From NCBI GenBank assembly GCA_023105745.1, contig JALGQZ010000004.1, positions 43,070,437 through 43,134,436 of the forward strand: a DNA stretch of 64,000 bases, given 5' to 3'. Both the position numbers and the translations under genes were made by a program. Below the pieces are notes generated by a model. That model searched no databases. It had not been told where the DNA came from and was given only the letters and a program-made list of their open reading frames with translations. Shown piece after piece: positions 52,400 through 62,889 of the stretch. Source of the DNA: Austropuccinia psidii. Lineage: Eukaryota > Basidiomycota > Pucciniomycetes > Pucciniales > Sphaerophragmiaceae. Position 1 is the first letter of the stretch; each line of letters opens with the position of its first letter.

Positions 52400-52964
52400 G
52401 TGAGTTTTTCTTATTTTTCTTTAATTTCTGACATTTTGTTTCTTTTTTTAGGTGTAATTTCATTAAAGAATAAATTATAATATATATCTTATATTTATTT
52501 ATTGAGTGCTACATGTTATATACCACTGTGATTTTTGTTCTTAATTGCCTTGTTGCATGTTTTAATTACCACAAAACCCCTTATTTTTTGGCATGTTTTA
52601 CATATTGAAGCCCCTCAAGCCATCAATAATTTCCATTTTTTAATTGAAAAGGACACCTCTTACTGTTAAACCAACAGTATTAGAGGGATGGTTAGGTGTA
52701 TTGATAATTTAAATTTCCCTTTGCAGAATGACTTTTTGCATTATACTTGCTAGCTACAAGTTGATCTGTGAGATACTGGTATAAAAACAGTAAGAGATAT
52801 CCATAAGCTGTATTTCTGATGTGTAATTGCTAATTTCAATTGCACTGTCATAATACAAGGGAATAATATAGAAATATACTGCCCAGAGGCCATTCTTAGA
52901 TGTGAAAAAAGTCTTTTAAGAAGTCTTAACTGAAGTTAAGCCCTCTTTCTCCTGTTTGATTCAG
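52400..52964 (+). other. predicted leader intron of element C
   Basis: Donor CATAAAA|GTGAGT at 52400 and a strong acceptor CTTTCTCCTGTTTGATTCAG|TG ending at 52964. Joining gives AAAA|TGG, an AUG in a favourable context (A at -3, G at +4) that opens exon 1 of ORF1. D shows the same arrangement. Unlike D, this intron contains several AUGs (for example 52512). Confidence 0.55.
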
Positions 52965-54011
52965 TGGAAGAAATATTCATCCCACTTGAGACCCAGTCAC
53001 AGGCCAACACACCAGTGAAGCCCTCAGAGCCAGAGGGCAGCAAGGGCAAAGGAAAGAGGCACAGTGAAGGCCTTATCACAGCTAAAACGTTGACACAAAT
53101 AGCCACTCAGAGGAGTAGAAAACCACAAAACTCTGAATCAATACAAGGCAAACCAACCTTAGCCACTTGTACAGGGAAGGTTACATAATTAACCCAGTTT
53201 TAACCTCTAAAGGCAAATTGCCAAAAGCTGTAGACAGCAAATTTGTACAAGGCACAGTTGAAGGTAAATACCCTAAGAACATCAAGTTTTTGACTGCTTG
53301 CAAACACTGATATGTCACCTGTACACCTCAGAAAACTTGGCTTCCAAAGGAACCAGCCAGAGGACAGAGGAGGCTTGTCCAGAACCAGAAGACCTGGAGG
53401 AGAACACCTTGGACACAGTGGTGGATGGAAAGACATTTAGGGAGATCATACCCACTCTGCCATTCACTTTTCAATTCAACAGAAACCTCAAACCAGAGGA
53501 CTGGAAGGATATGGATCAAGTTCTTCAGCTCCACCAACTTCTCAAAGACCTTTTTCTTTGGAGGATGGAAAGCAAGAGGTTCAACCTAGCCTCACACTGG
53601 GAAGAACTTGGAGAATGTTGCCAAAAGATATGTCTCAAAGGCCTTATGGTAATAACCAAAGGTTGGAACCCCACCAGGAAGTTCAGATTCCTGGAGGAGA
53701 GGGAAACCAGGATAAGGGAGAATAAAGCCACTATCCAAGCTATAGAAGAACAGCTGACCCAGACAGGGTACACTCAGATTCCTTCAGGCTCACAAGGAGT
53801 AGGCAAAAACAGCTCCCTGGTGGCTTCATACCATTCAGGCACCAACAGATCAGTGGCCAAGAGTCACCATTCTTCACAATCCCAGGTAGTTTCCAGGAGA
53901 AGACAAGGATACAAGGGCAAAAACAATACCTCTTTCAACCAAAGGCAGAGAGAGCCAGACCCAATTATCCAGAAGCTGTTGGACTTGGTGAAAGAAGTAC
54001 ACAAGAGCTAG
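52965..54011 (+). pseudogene. Element C ORF1 (spliced; exon 2 frame intact)
   Basis: Exon 1, 52965-53263, begins TG so that splicing would create the start. It encodes the segment with PLETQSQANTPVKPSEPEG and has lost one base near 53180 relative to D. Exon 2, 53332-54011, is uninterrupted for 680 nt: acidic start (ENLASKGTSQRTEEACPEPE), the conserved core QVLQLHQLLKDLFLW...LASHWEELG and GWNPTRKFRFLEERE, a basic stretch (SRRRQGYKGKNNTSFNQRQR) and a terminal helix IIQKLLDLVKEVHKS. It is clearly homologous to D's ORF1 and more distantly to A/B. Role unknown; possibly an RNA-binding accessory or matrix-like protein. The overlapping Gag frame in the same DNA has at least two stops. Confidence 0.6.
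53264..53331 (+). other. predicted intron of element C containing the gag AUG
   Basis: 68 nt, donor TTGAAG|GTAAAT, branch-like CTGAT, acceptor TACACCTCAG|A. The Gag AUG (53312) lies inside. The position corresponds exactly to the D intron 59547-59627, with the same donor hexamer. Confidence 0.65.
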
Positions 54012-55508
54012 AAATAGTTGTACATACTTTTTAGAATCAGTAGCCCCAATAATAGAAATATTACCCTCACTAAGAATGAACACAGTGTTGTTACACCTGA
54101 GAGTAACTTAAAAATCTATTAACTGTGGCTATAAATGTCCCAATATGCAGAGAAAACTCAAAAGAAGTTTGCAAAGCTCCAAGAAAGCCATGAGAGGATG
54201 AAAACATTAAAAGCCTCCATGGACAAAATTGTTAAAACCCTTAAAGAAGGCCATGCTCAATTGAGAAAAGCTTCTGAAGAAACCAATAAAATACTGAATC
54301 AAGTCTTTGAAGAACAGCAACACTGCAAAATGGACAGGGATTTTCTGGATCAAGACTTAAACAAATTGTTTAATGTCTAAAAAAACATGAAGCCCCAACC
54401 ACAAGGACATGTTCTGGATAATCCATACCACCAAGAAGACATCAAACCAGATGCCTTTTTGGAGAATGAAGAAAGGTCTCCATCTCAATACCAAGATGGA
54501 AAGAATATGTCTTATTCTGAGAAAGAAGCATTAAAAAAGCTTCCAGAGGCCTCAAGCTGGCCCAAATTCTCTGGCACAGGAGAATATGATTATATGGAAC
54601 TCATTCCTTATATTGATAGACTCTTCATTGATGTACCAAGCATACAAGACTACTGGATTACTGCTAGACTGAATACAGAACTTAAAGGACATGCTAGAAT
54701 TTGGTAAACAGAGATGAAAGAAATCCATGGCAGAAGAAACTGGCCATGGTGGAATATTCAAATCATCAAAAAGTACAGCAATGGTACTTGGATATGGCAG
54801 AAGACCATGTCATTTGAAAATGACAAGTACTCTGTGGACAAAGATCCATATTAGTGGTGTCTTAGACAGTCTAAAAGACTGAAGGCCATTGATCCTCAAA
54901 TAAATATCTAGATTAGGAATCAAAAGCTCTTGTCACAAATTCCAGGAGAGCTAGAGCATGCAGTAAAGTGCAGATGCAACCAAAGTTGCACTTTAGATGA
55001 CATTTCAAAAACTTTACAAGATGTAAGGAAAAGAACAAATACAGGGAAATATTCCCCATAAAAAAGCAGTAGTTTCAGAGAGAAACAACATTTCAGGGTG
55101 GAGTTTAAAGACAAAACCAGAGAAATAGTGGCAGAAGTGACAAAGAAGAAGAACTCTTGTCCCAATTTTGGTTCAACAGACCATTATGCCAATAACTGTC
55201 CAAAAGCAAAGAATAAAGTCTATGCCATTGAGAAAGTCCCAGAGGAGGAATCCTTCACAGAGGATTCTGAATAAGACTCTATGGGTGATGTCATCAGAGA
55301 ACAATCTGATGAAGACCAAGACCCAAGAGAGGAATCTCTAGTGGAGTACCAAGAGTAAACACCACTAGAAATTCAGGAAGTACAGTTAGAAGAAGGCATT
55401 CCACAAGATACTGCAAACAAAAACTTGTGTAAACACACACAAGATGCACAAAAATTCCTAGTTACCCCAACTAAAGGAGTGGCATAAGTACATGGGACAG
55501 CCACAAAG
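53312..55508 (+). pseudogene. Element C gag, heavily degraded
   Basis: The N-terminus MSPVHLRKLGFQRNQPE aligns with D's MTPPLLRDLGFPRNQPE. The frame has stops within the ORF1 overlap, shifts by one register before 54135, then can be followed through a coiled coil (54135-54380), the capsid-like segment WPKFSGTGEYDYMELIPYID (54387-54707), and a knuckle in which the second cysteine is phenylalanine (CPNFGSTDHYANNC, from 55158). In-frame stops include 54378, 54705, 54852 (TAG, same codon position as a TAA in D), 54909 and 55059, and more before 55509. Not functional. Confidence 0.85.
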
Positions 55509-56720
55509 ATGACTGTTTGCATAGAAAATGCTCAACACCCATTGATCATTGACAGTGGAGCACACTGCTCAATAGTGGCCAGAAATTATCTGTATCATCA
55601 CTTCCCAAATTGGGAAAAACAACTCTTGCCAAGCAAAGAAGAGAACTTTAAAAGTGCATCAGGGAAGATGACATCCATTGGGACAATTATCAAAGAAATA
55701 ATTATACCCCACAGGAAAGGTAATATCAGACTCAATACAGAGTTTGTTGTGCTTGAAGATGCCCACATCCAAGGGATTTTACTGGGAACAGACTACCAGA
55801 GGATGTATGGCATTGATATTTACAATAGTAAAAACAAGGAAAAGAACCTTTCACTTGACATATACCAAATATCTACCCATGAACCTCTAGAAAAATTACT
55901 GAATGAGTTCACGGAGGGCCAATTCAGTGCTACCCTCACCAGTAAACAAAAACTTAGTTTACTAAAGATACTGAGGAAAAATAGACCAGCATTTGCATTG
56001 GTGAAGAACCATTAGGAAAAATCAGAGGCCATAATATAGAGTTATATCTGGATGTAGAAAGACCCTATTCACCCAAGCTGAGAAGACCTCCATACCCAGA
56101 AAGTCTGGAAACTAGGAAGGAAATTGGGAAACACAGAAATGAACTCCTAGAAATGGATGCAATCAGGAAGATACGACACAATAAAATAGTGGAAAGAACC
56201 ACTACTGTCCTTATCTCTTGGAATGATGGCAAATCTAGGTTGTGTGGGGATTTCAGATCTCTGAATAACTACACAAAATATGACAGGTACCCTATACCAA
56301 GGATACCTAATGCCCTAGAAAAGCTTGAAAAAGGCAAATACATAACCAAGATGGATTTTATGAAAGGCTTCCACCAGAATGGAGTTAAGCCAAACTCCAT
56401 GAAACTACTCAGGATCATATGCCATATGGGCATATATGAGTACACCAGGATGCCATTTGGCATCAGAAATGCACCAGCCCACTTCCAAAGGATGATGGAC
56501 ACAATATTTCAAGAAGAAGAATCATTGGAAGGCTGGATGGTAGTATACATTGATGACATCATTATATACCCATAGAAATGGGAAGACCATGTGCAGTACA
56601 TAGACAGAGTACTAAGTAAGTGCACACCCATTAATCTGAATATTTCACTTAAAAAGTGCAATTTTGGCCAACAAGAATTACTGGAACTGGGACACAAAGT
56701 CTCAGGTCTTAGTCTGGCCA
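55509..56720 (+). pseudogene. Element C pol fragment: protease and most of the RT fingers/palm
   Basis: Protease motif DSGA at 55551-55562. One base is missing near 55995, after which the frame continues through LCGDFRSLNNYTKYDRYP, MPFGIRNAPAHFQRMMDTIF and catalytic YIDDIIIY to a TAG at 56573-56575. The next stretch, [20 protein letters not shown], remains recognisable until 56720, where element D interrupts it. The downstream RT, RNase H and integrase are not in the window. Confidence 0.9.
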
Positions 56721-58220
56721 TGTCAACCTGTGACTCAAAACAGAGCACTAGCATGACATCAAACATACCATAAATAATGGTATGACAAGTATTGAACAAA
56801 CATAGTCAATACAGGTAATAAATAAGAGGAAAAAACTCCTCTTAAATTAAACACCAACCTTATCCAAACAGAATAAGGAAACCTAGAGGAGAACAAACAA
56901 GTCAAAACCCTTATTTTCACCTCTCATCTAACTTATGCATATTTAAGTTATTCTATACCAAAATGGTATTTTTCTTAACGCTCACGTAGAGAGCTACACA
57001 ATGGTATCATCCATGTTGCTGTAACACCACTACAACTGGAGATACCATATGACCTTTATTTTAAAACCAAGACCCCCCTGAAAGTCAAAGAGGGCTTGTA
57101 CAAAACTGTACAAAAGTATAACCAAATTAAAGATCTAAAAAAGAGCTTTAATTTGAGACACCTTAGACCTCTGTATCTCCTAAATTGACTGAGGGATCTT
57201 GGCTCAAAGGTTTAACAACCAAAATACAGATATTCTGAAAACAACAATGTAAACAAACCCCTGTATCTTTGGCATACACTCATACAACTGTACAGTGTAA
57301 TATACCAAACTGTAGAGCTCATCAAGCCCTACAAGACTGTATAATCAGAATACAGATATCTTCCAAATTGAAGAAGATATCTGGTATGGAAGTTTCTGAA
57401 GCCTCATACTGATGTACAAAAATACATCCAAAAACCTAAAACCCTTATCACTTTTGCTATTTTAAAGAAGGGTAAACATGAAGCATACCAAATTGAGGAG
57501 CTCATTAAGCCCTTCAATTCTGTGCTCTTGGCTTCTTGATATCTTAAGAACTGACTGAGATATCTTGATTGGAAGGTTTTTCTAGCAATACATGACTGTA
57601 TCAAACTTGTATCAAACAGTATTGCTCTCATACTTAAAAAAATATATTTATGAAGATATAAACTCTCTAAAATCATCATTATTGATCATACAGACACCAG
57701 AACAGGGTCATCCAAGTGCTGACATGGCAGGTGAAACGTTTTTCCACCCTGTATTGATCCAGAATGATCATTTGTGGTTCCAAAACCACAATTCTGCCTC
57801 TATTGATGTCAGAATTGACAATCCAGAACCACAGACTGATCATTGGAGTGAAAATTTTCACTCCTCTGACACGTGAAGAGTTAATAACTCTTGACAGTCT
57901 TGAAAGATATAAAAAGAAGGGTTTTTCCTTGAAAACCCATCATCTTTATCTTATTATCCATATTCTTACGTGACAAAACTGTTATCAATAAGTAGTTTCC
58001 TTAGAATTATCATTAAAGATATAATTAGAATATAGTTATTGTAGTAATTCTTTACAGTCAAAGATATTAGAGTATTGCAACCCAGGTACTCAACAGACTC
58101 ATCACCACTGTTACCACATAGCAGTAGGACCTGAAGATTTAATTTTTTTTTTGACGTGTCACAGTCATAATACTAGCTTGTAACTACATTTTATAGCTAC
58201 TATATAGACTCACCCTGACA
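56721..58220 (+). repeat. 5' LTR of element D (1500 bp)
   Basis: TGTCAACCTGTGACTC...GACTCACCCTGACA. Homologous to the split C LTR in both halves. TGACGTG at 58152-58158. Confidence 0.92.
57908..57915 (+). promoter_or_regulatory. TATA box candidate in the D LTR
   Basis: TATAAAAA about 305 bp before the LTR end, a usual place for the promoter of an LTR element. C has GGATAAAAAGGG at the matching place. From here to 59386 the sense strand has no AUG. Confidence 0.5.
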
Positions 58221-58240
58221 TTTTGGGGGCCTGGCCGTGG
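58221..58240 (+). other. primer-binding tract of element D
   Basis: TTTTGGGGGCCTGGCCGTGG directly after the LTR. The same core is found in B, although the two families' LTRs are unrelated by eye. Confidence 0.75.
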
Positions 58241-58813
58241 GTTTTCAACCTTATTGGACCTGTTTTGAACTGAATTAGGCGTAGAAATTCAGTTATTTAA
58301 AAGGTATTTTACTAACAGTGAGTAAAATTTTGAATTTATCTTATTTTCTATTATTATCATTTTTATATATATACATAATATAGCATCATATATTATATAC
58401 ATATTTTTTTTTCTCCAAAAATATATATTACAAATATTTTTGTTGAGAGTAAGAGTACAAATCCTCTTTATTTCATTATATTGCAATAATTTTCACGAAA
58501 TTTGATAATAATACAACAGTATTATTTAAATTTCAATATAAATAATAATATACAAACAGTATATTACTTATTTTTTACTATTATTTTTCACCAAAGTGTG
58601 TGAAAATTAATAAAGAAACATTTATTAATAAATAATTAATAAATATTAAATAATAAAATAATTTTTTATTATTTATAAGGAATATTTTAATTAAATATTT
58701 CCTTTAAAATAAGACATCACTCAAATTGACGTGAAAACTTGTAATTGATTGATATTTTAATCAAAAATCAAGTGTTAAAATAAATATTATTTATAATATT
58801 TAAAATAACAAAT

Positions 58814-58901
58814 CAGATTTATTATAATTTAATAAATCTGACGTGTTTTTTAGAAGAAAAACAATAGTATCCAAGTGAATCATTCACAAAACACTTGGAT
58901 A
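58814..58901 (+). repeat. hairpin module, copy 1, in the D leader
   Basis: Stem 1: CAGATTTATTA / TAATAAATCTG around loop TAATT (58814-58840), a perfect 11-bp stem. Stem 2: TATCCAAGTG (58868-58877) / CACTTGGATA (58892-58901), extendable with a G-U pair. A TGACGTG overlaps the end of stem 1. Confidence 0.8.
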
Positions 58902-58959
58902 TTAAAGTTTCAATTCATAAAAACTCACATTAAGAAATATTAGTAATAATATCTATAAC

Positions 58960-59047
58960 CAAATTTATTATAATTTAATAAATTTGACGTGTTTATACAA
59001 AAACATAATAATATCCAAGTGAATCATTCACAAAACACTTGGATATT
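58960..59047 (+). repeat. hairpin module, copy 2, in the D leader
   Basis: Stem 1: CAAATTTATTA / TAATAAATTTG (58960-58986). Stem 2: AATATCCAAGTG (59010-59021) / CACTTGGATATT (59036-59047). Same order and loops as copy 1, 146 nt downstream. The third pair of stem 1 is A-U here and G-C in copy 1. Confidence 0.8.
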
Positions 59048-59234
59048 ACAGTTTTCACTTATACAACATAAGTGAAAAACTCAAAAACTGTTCTTTTTGA
59101 ATAAAAAACATATAAAAAAACATATTATAATAAGAATACTTAAAATTTTTGAAAAATAACAGTAGAATTGAATAAAATCATTTTGTTTTATCATAAAATA
59201 CTGATATACAATTTCAAATATCTTTTCTGAATAG

Positions 59235-60382
59235 TGGAAAAAGACTATATTCAATTAGAAACCCAGTCACAAGGAAATCCATCTGTGACAGCCTCAGAAG
59301 ACAGAGAGGTGCTGCCAAAAACCAAGGGCAAGCAGAAAAGACACAGTGAAGTGACAATCAACTCAAAAGATTGAACACCAATAGCCATGCCAAGGGCCAA
59401 AAAACCCAGAAAAGCTGCAACAAAGCCATTTGGATCACCAAAACAAATTGAAAAACAGAAAATTACTGTTATCAACCCAGTTGTAAACTCTAAAGGCAAA
59501 TTGCCAAAGAGTATAGATCATAAATTTGTACAAGGGCCGGCTAAAGGTAAATAAACCTTGAAACATACAACATTTTTAATTGTCTGTCATTTTTTAACAT
59601 TGTTAACATGACACCTCCACTTCTTAGAGATCTTGGATTCCCAAGAAATCAACCAGAATACTGGCCAAGAAGACACAGAGGAAGAAGACAGCCAATCACT
59701 GGATCAAATGACCAGCAAAGGACTTACCATCAGGGAACTCCTACCCAAGGTCTTATTCCAAATCATATTCAACCCAGAAGTCCAACCAGGAGATTGGACA
59801 GATGCAGAACAGGTCCTTCAAATACACAAACTCCTGAAAGACCTCTTCACATGGAGCATGGACAACAAGATGTTCACTATGGCAGCATCATGGGCAGAAG
59901 TGGGGATAGCAACTCAGAAGATCTGTGTCAAGCAAATGGCTTGGATGGAACTTATGACAGAAATGCAAGGTTGGAATACCAACAAGAATTTCAAACTCTT
60001 AGAAGAAAGAGAAATCAGAATCAAAGAGAACCAGGAAGCCATACAAGCCATAGAGAGATCTTGGCACAAGGAAGAGCCCAGTCAGATTCAGGTACCCCCA
60101 GAAATGGAAGGAGAAGTCCCATCTTCCCCACAACAATCCAGCATTTGCAGGCCTTACAAGCCAAAGGAAACTTCATCCAAGGCTCCCCAACCATTCCAGG
60201 TAGTTTCCAACAGGAGAAAAGGAGCCCAAGGGAGAAACAAAACTTCTTTCAACCAGAGGAAGAAGGAAGCAGACCCATTGATGAAAAAGCTGATGGACTT
60301 AGTCCAAGAAGTACACAAAAGCAAAAGAAAGTTGTACCTACAAATAGCTTTGATAGTTCTGACTCAATTGATCCAGAATTAA
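59235..60382 (+). pseudogene. Element D ORF1 (two exons, overlapping gag in the +1 frame)
   Basis: Exon 1, 59235-59546, starts with TG to be joined to an upstream A. It carries one TGA at 59372-59374, where C reads TTG, and an in-frame AUG just after (59387) that could restart translation. Exon 2, 59628-60382, is open for 755 nt. Order: polar, lysine-rich exon 1 (MPRAKKPRKAATK); acidic linker (GQEDTEEEDSQ); helical core EQVLQIHKLLKDLFTWSMDN...MAASWAEVG and GWNTNKNFKLLEERE; basic SNRRKGAQGRNKTSFNQRKK; helix LMKKLMDLVQEVHKS. Exon 2 keeps much of C's ORF1 sequence. The stop lies some 20 codons later than in C. In A the core aligns as AIEIYQCQYKNWF...LW. No family is recognised; an RNA-binding or assembly role is only an inference. 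Confidence 0.6.
59547..59627 (+). other. predicted intron of element D containing the gag AUG
   Basis: 81 nt, donor CTAAAG|GTAAAT, branch-like GTTAAC, acceptor CTCCACTTCTTAG|A. The Gag AUG (59608) lies inside. Splicing joins G|AG ATC TTG in the ORF1 frame, phase 1. Unspliced, the upstream frame hits TAA six bases past the donor. Confidence 0.65.
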
Positions 60383-62889
60383 TAACTGAGACTACAATCC
60401 ACACTCATGAGTTTGAAAACAAATTCACATGGACCAAATTGGCCCAATTCATGGATTGGACACATGAAACCTCAGAAAAAATGAGGACAGAAGTGGAAAC
60501 ATTGAAAGAAGAAAATGCTTTCCAAGCAACAGTCATAAAAGACTTGAATACAAATCTGGCCAAAATTTGGACAGAATTTGAAAAAACTAAGAGACAGTTG
60601 AATTCAATTCTAGAAGAACAACAAACTGTGAGGAGAGATCTTAGGAGTATCCAGCAGAAACAGGATAGCTTTGATAAAGAAATTGATTACCTCTATGACA
60701 GAGAAGACAATCAATACCCTCCAACACAAGGTAAACCCACTACCTCTACAAAATTGAAAGAAGAGGATAAAGACTATGACCAGGAGCCTGAATATCAGAT
60801 TACAAAGTCAAGAATAGAGTCAATGTACCAAGATGGGGAAAATCTCAGCTATTCAGAGAAACAGGCACTAAAACAGTTACCAGAAGTAGCAAACTGGCCA
60901 AAGTTCTCAGGAATTGGGGAATATGACCATATGGAAATCATTGACTATATTGATGGACTGTTTGTTGATGTCCCAAAGATACCAGACTCCTGGATCACAA
61001 CAAGACTTAACACAGCATTCAGAGGCCATGCAAACATATGGTATACTGAGATGAAAGAAATACATGGCAGGAAAAGCTGGCCATGGTGGAGGAACCAGAT
61101 TATACAAAAGTATAGCAATGGTAGTTGGATCTGGCAAAAGACCATGTCCTTTGAAAGTGATAGATACTCCACAGAAAAAGACCCATATTAATGGTGTCTC
61201 AAACAAACAAAAAGGCTAAAAGCTATTGATCCCAATATGACAATAGAAATGAGAAACCATAAAATCCTAACAAAATTGCCAGGAGATCTAGAACATGCAG
61301 TCAAATGCAGATGCAGCAACATCAGCAGCATTGATGACATAGCAAATGTCATACAAGATGTGAGAAAAAAAACCTCCATAGGAAGGTACACATCCTACAA
61401 ACCAAAATTCAAAGACAAGAAGTCTGAAGTTAAAGAACCAAACAAATAGAAAGGGAAAGAAACCCCAAAAAAGAAATATGTGTGCCACAACTGTGGATCA
61501 CCAGACCACTATGCCAACAATTGCACAAAACCAAAAAAGAAAATATATGCAATTGATGAAGAATCAGAAGAAGAACAAACAGGTGACAAATCTGATTCTG
61601 ACAGTATGGGAAATGGTATGAGAGCAGAATCACAAAGTGAACCTGATACCATAGAAGAATACATAGTGGAATGCAATGAAGAAAGCTCACTTGACATACA
61701 AGACATTGAATTAGATTCAGGAATACCACAAATAACAACAGACAAAGAGCTGTGTAAGCACACACAGAATGCACAAACATTCCTGGTAACCCCAAATAGA
61801 GGGATGGGATTCATTAATGGAACACCTACAAAATTGAAATTTTACATTGAGAACTGTAAACATCCAATGATCATTGACACAGGAGCAAGTTGCGCCATAG
61901 TGGCAAAAGAATACTTAAAACAACACTTCCCCAAATGGGAAGAGGATATAATCCCAACAAAAGCTAGAAACTTTAAAAGTGCATCAGGCAAAATGCACTC
62001 ACTGGGGACAATAATCAAAGAGATAATTATCCCACACCAACAAGGAAATATCAGACTAGAACCTGAATTTGTAGTTCTAGAGAATGCACATGTACAAGGA
62101 CTCTTACTAGGTACAGAGCACCAAAGAATGTATGGTATGGACATTTGCAATAGTAAAAATAGATATCTTACCATAGGTACAAACAAAGACAAAAAACTTT
62201 CCTTTGACATAAATCATATAACAAATGATAACACCCTGAAAGAACTAGTGGAAGAATTCAAAGAAGCCCAATATGGCACTCAACTCACCAGTAAAATGAA
62301 ACTCAGCTTACTGAAAGTATTGAGGAAGCATAGAGGAGCTTTTGCAATAGGAGATGAACCACGAGGAAAAATCAAAGGACATGATATAGAATTATATCTG
62401 GATGTAGAAAGACCATATCCACCTATGCTTAGGAGACCACCATACCCAGCCAGCATGGAAACTAGGAAAGAAATTGAGAAACATATCAATGAACTCCTAG
62501 AAATGGGGGTCATAAGGAAAATAGGACACAATGAGATAGTAGAAGTCACTACACCAGTCCTTATAACTTGGCATGATGGTAAATGCAGACTATGTGGGGA
62601 CTTCAGGGCTTTGAATAATTACACCAAAGCAGATAGGTACCCCATCCCAAGGATACCACATGCACTAGATAAGCTAGAAAAAGCCAAGTTTATTACAAAA
62701 ATGGATTGCATGAAAGGCTTCCACCAGAATGGGGTGAAACCAGATTCCATCAAATTGCTAAGAATTATATGCCATATGGGCATATATGAATATACTAGAA
62801 TGCCATTTGGCATTAAGAATGCACCAGCCCATTTTCAGAGGAGGATGGATACCATATTTCAAGATGAAATAATGGAAGGGTGGATGTAG
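59608..62889 (+). pseudogene. Element D Gag-Pol: gag, zinc knuckle, protease, RT up to the catalytic box
   Basis: Starts at AUG 59608 (MTPPLLRDLGF). The first ~260 codons are Q/R/P/S-rich and overlap ORF1; then a coiled coil (about 60450-60700), capsid-like WPKFSGIGEYDHMEIIDYID, stop TAA at 61189-61191, stop TAG at 61447-61449, complete knuckle CHNCGSPDHYANNC (61483-61524), protease DTGA (61876-61887), and RT with LCGDFRALNNYTKADRYP and MPFGIKNAPAHFQR. A single deleted base in ATG(G)TAGTG at about 62886 ends the frame at 62889. One polyprotein frame otherwise. The first stop sits at the codon where C has TAG. Confidence 0.92.

Larger units (their letters stand above)
58318..59234 (+). other. 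predicted leader intron of element D, AUG-free
   Basis: Donor CTAACA|GTGAGT at 58318 and acceptor TTTTCTGAATAG|TG ending at 59234 (917 nt). Joining gives AACA|TGG, an AUG with A at -3 and G at +4, opening exon 1 (EKDYIQLETQS). The intron is extremely AT-rich, has no AUG, and holds the duplicated hairpin module at 58814-59047. Parallel to C's 52400-52964. Confidence 0.55.

Noticed and set aside
59387..59389. AUG 59387 as the original start of D ORF1
   Set aside because: C has ACT at this place, while both C and D share a coding exon that begins further upstream with a split AUG. More likely an internal methionine that could rescue D after its TGA.
60340..60390. A -1 ribosomal frameshift site from ORF1 into Gag-Pol
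   Set aside because: No X XXY YYZ heptamer in the ORF1 frame near its end in A, C or D, and Gag has its own AUG.
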